Of a stretch of DNA of 8,429 nucleotides, positions 6,114 to 8,429 are shown piece after piece. The stretch is taken from assembly GCA_023301645.1 (NCBI GenBank), contig JALZUH010000129.1, forward strand, positions 1 to 8,429, in the 5' to 3' direction. Made by a program: the position numbers and the translations under genes. The notes beneath the pieces were generated by a model, which saw only the letters and a list, made by a program, of their open reading frames with translations, was not told the origin of the DNA and ran no database searches. Within the stretch, counting starts at the first letter, position 1, and each line of letters opens with the position of its first letter. This stretch comes from Akkermansiaceae bacterium. GTDB taxonomy: Bacteria; Verrucomicrobiota; Verrucomicrobiia; Verrucomicrobiales; Akkermansiaceae.

Positions 6114-8429
6114 ATGGCGAGCCCCTCTTTTCTAAAAACCAAGCAGATTACCACAACAAGCATTGCTTGCGCTATCGCTGCTTGTGCGCCCATTTCCCTT
6201 ACCAGCCTTCAGGCACAAGAATCCACGCTACAGCAAGAGATCAATCGCAGAGCAAGCCACACACACGCCGCCCAAGAACTCCTTATCGTAGGTGATAGTG
6301 CCTATAAAAAACAAGATTACGAAATCGCGGTAAAAAGCTACGCTGAAGCTTTTCGCCTCATGCCAAGTGGCTCGCTTAATGCTCAACTCCGCGCTGCCAC
6401 AGCAGACCGCTACGCTACAGCAGCTACTGAGAGAAGTAGACGTTTGGCCAAATTTGGCAACTACGCAGAAGCGCGTGACCTACTTCGCAATGTTCTCAGC
6501 CCAAATGTAGCACCGCATCATCTAGGCGCCCAAAAGCTCAGCAAGCAACTCGACGACCCCATACGCTACAACCCCGCCCTCACACGAGAGCATGTAGATA
6601 ATGTCGTCGAAGTAGGCCATTTACTCAGAAAGGCAGAAGGGTATTATAACCTCGCCCAGTTCGATCAGGCGACAGCATCATATCAGCACGTATTAAGAAT
6701 CGACGCCCATAACTCTGCCGCCAGACGAGGCCTAGAAAAAACAAACGCAGCGCAATCCCGCTACTACGAATCAGCCAGAGATCAAGCCCGATCCGAAATG
6801 CTGAATGCGGTCGACCAATCATGGGAAACCACTGTTCCAGCCCTAAACCCAACTTCATCAGTAGCTCTGGATTCATCACTAGGAAATGCCGTCCTCCCCG
6901 TCCAGCAGCGACTTAAAGAGACGAACATCCAGAATATCGATCTCGACCAAGCCCAGCTTGACGAAGCTCTTGACTTCATCCGTATACAGAGCCGCCAAAG
7001 CAACACAGGCGAAACACTCCCCCCGCTCAACATCCTCCTTAAGCTCGGTGATATTACAGCAGCTGAAGCCGAAGCCATCAAGAATGCTCGTATCAGTATT
7101 AATGCTGCCAACCTACCACTCTCTATTTTGCTCAACTACATTACCGAGCAAACTGGCACCCAATGGCGAAACGACGGCAGCGCTATCGTAGTCTCTTCAC
7201 TCAACTCCAACAGTGGAGCAATCATCACGAAGAGCTACCGAGTGCCACCGACTATATTCTCTACGAGCAATCAATCGTCTCAAAACAGCGAAGACGATAT
7301 CTTCAGTGACAATAATGATAACGCGGCAGGCAAACTTGCCAAAAAGATCAGCGCTCAAGAATACCTTCTTAACAATGGCGTCACCTTCCCTGAAGGAGCT
7401 TCTGCTAGCTACACAGCTTCCATCAACTCGCTCGTTGTAAAAAACACAGCCGAGAATATAGAACGCGTCGAACAAATTGTCTCAGCAGCTGCTAACGTCG
7501 CCCCCATTCAAATCGTCACCAAGGTCACTATTATACGAGTCAGTGAGACCAAGCTTAAAGAGCTTGGCTTTGATTGGCTTATTACCCCATTTGGACTAGG
7601 CTCTAGCATACTCAGAGGTGGTAGTAATGGTAATTCCATTACAGAACTCGTCAGTGACACACTACAGAGTGCAGCACCGGTCACTGCTGGACTTAGAAGT
7701 GGCTCTGAGAATGCTATCGGTAACAGCATTGATGCCTTTTTGAACTCACCAGACTCAGGTTTTGGCGATTCGCCAACCAGAGCTTCAGGTATTCTCACCC
7801 TCACCCACACCATTGGCCCAGCTCAGCTGCAGCTCATTATGCGCGGCCTTGACCAAAATAAAGGCACTGATGTTGTCGTGCAGCCCAGTGTCATTTCGCG
7901 TCCCGGTGAGCTTGCAAACCTCGTAAACGTGAGAGAAATCATTCACCCTACCGAATACGAGCCACCAGAACTTGCATCCAACGGTCAAAACAATAACAAC
8001 AACAATAACAACAATAATAATAACGGCGTGAACGGAGGATTTCAGGCACCTGCACCTATTGCAGTAACTCCCTCACACCCCACAGCCTTCGAGACTACTC
8101 AAGTTGGAGTTAATATCTCTGTTGAGGCAAACGTCGATGAGAGCAAAAACTTCATCCATTTATCGCTCAATCCATCATTAGTTGAGTTTGAAGGGTTTGT
8201 TAACTACGGCTCGAGCATTAACAACATCGTCACAGGAGCAAACCCACTTAACCCAGCTGGGTTTGCCACAGTGCCTATCACTGACAATGACATCCTCATG
8301 CCTATTTTCAGAAAGATTGCGACTAATCAGATCTCAACGACCGTGCAAGATGGAGCCACTGTAGTATTGGCGACATTGGTCAATAAGAAATCTAGTAAGA
8401 CCGTCGACAGTGTTCCTATACTTGGTAAC
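6114..8429 (+). CDS. TPR-containing secretin, Amuc_1098-like type IV pilus outer-membrane protein (3' truncated)
   Basis: The frame is open for 772 codons from the only in-frame ATG, at 6114, to the window end; the stop lies outside. Residues 1-34 form a signal peptide with likely cleavage after SLQA. TPR-like helices span about 52-85, 107-130 and 166-203 (LRKAEGYYNLAQFDQA lies at 171-186). An N0/STN-like domain covers about 266-362 (DEALDFIRIQS, INAANLPLSILLNYI). An N1-like domain covers about 413-461 (SLVVKNTAENIERVEQIV). The secretin domain begins near 465 (VTIIRVSETKLKELGFDWL) and runs through DVVVQPSVISRPG to VQDGATVVLATLV, breaking off in VPILGN, the start of the C-terminal secretin signature. 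The product should form an outer-membrane ring for a pilus or secretion machine. The TPR-plus-secretin layout matches the Verrucomicrobiota Amuc_1098 type, suggesting that PilM-like and pilus-like genes follow downstream. A GspD-type secretin is the alternative. A 12-Asn run lies at residues 626-637. Confidence 0.85.
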   Translation, partial: MASPSFLKTKQITTTSIACAIAACAPISLTSLQAQESTLQQEINRRASHTHAAQELLIVGDSAYKKQDYEIAVKSYAEAFRLMPSGSLNAQLRAATADRYATAATERSRRLAKFGNYAEARDLLRNVLSPNVAPHHLGAQKLSKQLDDPIRYNPALTREHVDNVVEVGHLLRKAEGYYNLAQFDQATASYQHVLRIDAHNSAARRGLEKTNAAQSRYYESARDQARSEMLNAVDQSWETTVPALNPTSSVALDSSLGNAVLPVQQRLKETNIQNIDLDQAQLDEALDFIRIQSRQSNTGETLPPLNILLKLGDITAAEAEAIKNARISINAANLPLSILLNYITEQTGTQWRNDGSAIVVSSLNSNSGAIITKSYRVPPTIFSTSNQSSQNSEDDIFSDNNDNAAGKLAKKISAQEYLLNNGVTFPEGASASYTASINSLVVKNTAENIERVEQIVSAAANVAPIQIVTKVTIIRVSETKLKELGFDWLITPFGLGSSILRGGSNGNSITELVSDTLQSAAPVTAGLRSGSENAIGNSIDAFLNSPDSGFGDSPTRASGILTLTHTIGPAQLQLIMRGLDQNKGTDVVVQPSVISRPGELANLVNVREIIHPTEYEPPELASNGQNNNNNNNNNNNNGVNGGFQAPAPIAVTPSHPTAFETTQVGVNISVEANVDESKNFIHLSLNPSLVEFEGFVNYGSSINNIVTGANPLNPAGFATVPITDNDILMPIFRKIATNQISTTVQDGATVVLATLVNKKSSKTVDSVPILGN
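7989..8024 (+). repeat. In-frame AAY trinucleotide tract encoding 12 asparagines
   Basis: Twelve consecutive AAC or AAT codons inside the secretin gene give an uninterrupted poly-Asn run at residues 626-637. It sits between the EIIHPTEYEPPEL segment and a Pro-rich stretch (APAPIAV), so it is probably a flexible, surface-exposed loop of the secretin domain. A trinucleotide tract can change length without breaking the frame. The mixture of AAC and AAT suggests a tract of some age. Confidence 0.9.

Noticed and set aside
7989..8024. AAY repeat as a CRISPR or satellite array
   Set aside because: It is a 3-bp in-frame microsatellite inside a coding region with no spacers.
6114..8429. Possible frameshifted or broken gene, because only short reading frames with their own starts and stops appear here at first sight
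   Set aside because: Codon-by-codon reading from 6114 shows one continuous frame to the window end. It lacks a stop only because the window ends.

Overview
The window reads as a bacterial chromosome segment, most likely from Verrucomicrobiota and possibly from the Akkermansia/Rubritalea side of the phylum. The main clue is the truncated gene at the right end. It encodes a secretin with N-terminal TPR-like helices of the Amuc_1098 type, described from the Akkermansia pilus-like system. This placement is an inference. All genes lie on the + strand, none has a clear Shine-Dalgarno sequence, and the + strand is visibly richer in C than in G.

Left block (1-2036), sulfur and methionine: the last 34 codons of a DUF1852/MesX-type protein are followed by a complete 343-aa MesD-type folate-independent methionine synthase. 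Eight bases later comes an 8-TM-class TauE/SafE (DUF81) permease. Together they look like a mesX-mesD-permease operon. In characterised bacteria MesD depends on MesX and on oxygen, and its methyl donor is not known, so the co-transcribed permease is a clue to the unknown substrate or by-product. The permease's last codons and stop are followed by two further in-phase copies of the same ~21-bp unit.

Middle block (2037-4956), carbohydrate: about 500 bp without a convincing gene holds an 11-bp perfect inverted repeat whose arms sit two helical turns apart. It precedes one gene for a 746-aa exported, probably lipid-anchored, right-handed beta-helix protein resembling GH141-type glycosidases. A hairpin follows this gene.

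Right block (4957-8429): hemE (uroporphyrinogen decarboxylase) is complete with all its hallmark motifs and is followed by an 11-bp hairpin, a probable terminator. The last gene runs open for 772 codons from 6114 to the window edge. It encodes a signal peptide, TPR-like repeats, an N0-like domain, an N1-like domain and most of a secretin domain, and it carries a run of 12 asparagines. The window ends inside the conserved secretin C-terminal signature.

The three blocks look functionally independent: methionine synthesis with sulfur-compound transport, extracellular glycan processing, and heme synthesis next to an outer-membrane pilus or secretion channel. The most interesting lead is the mesX-mesD-permease arrangement.
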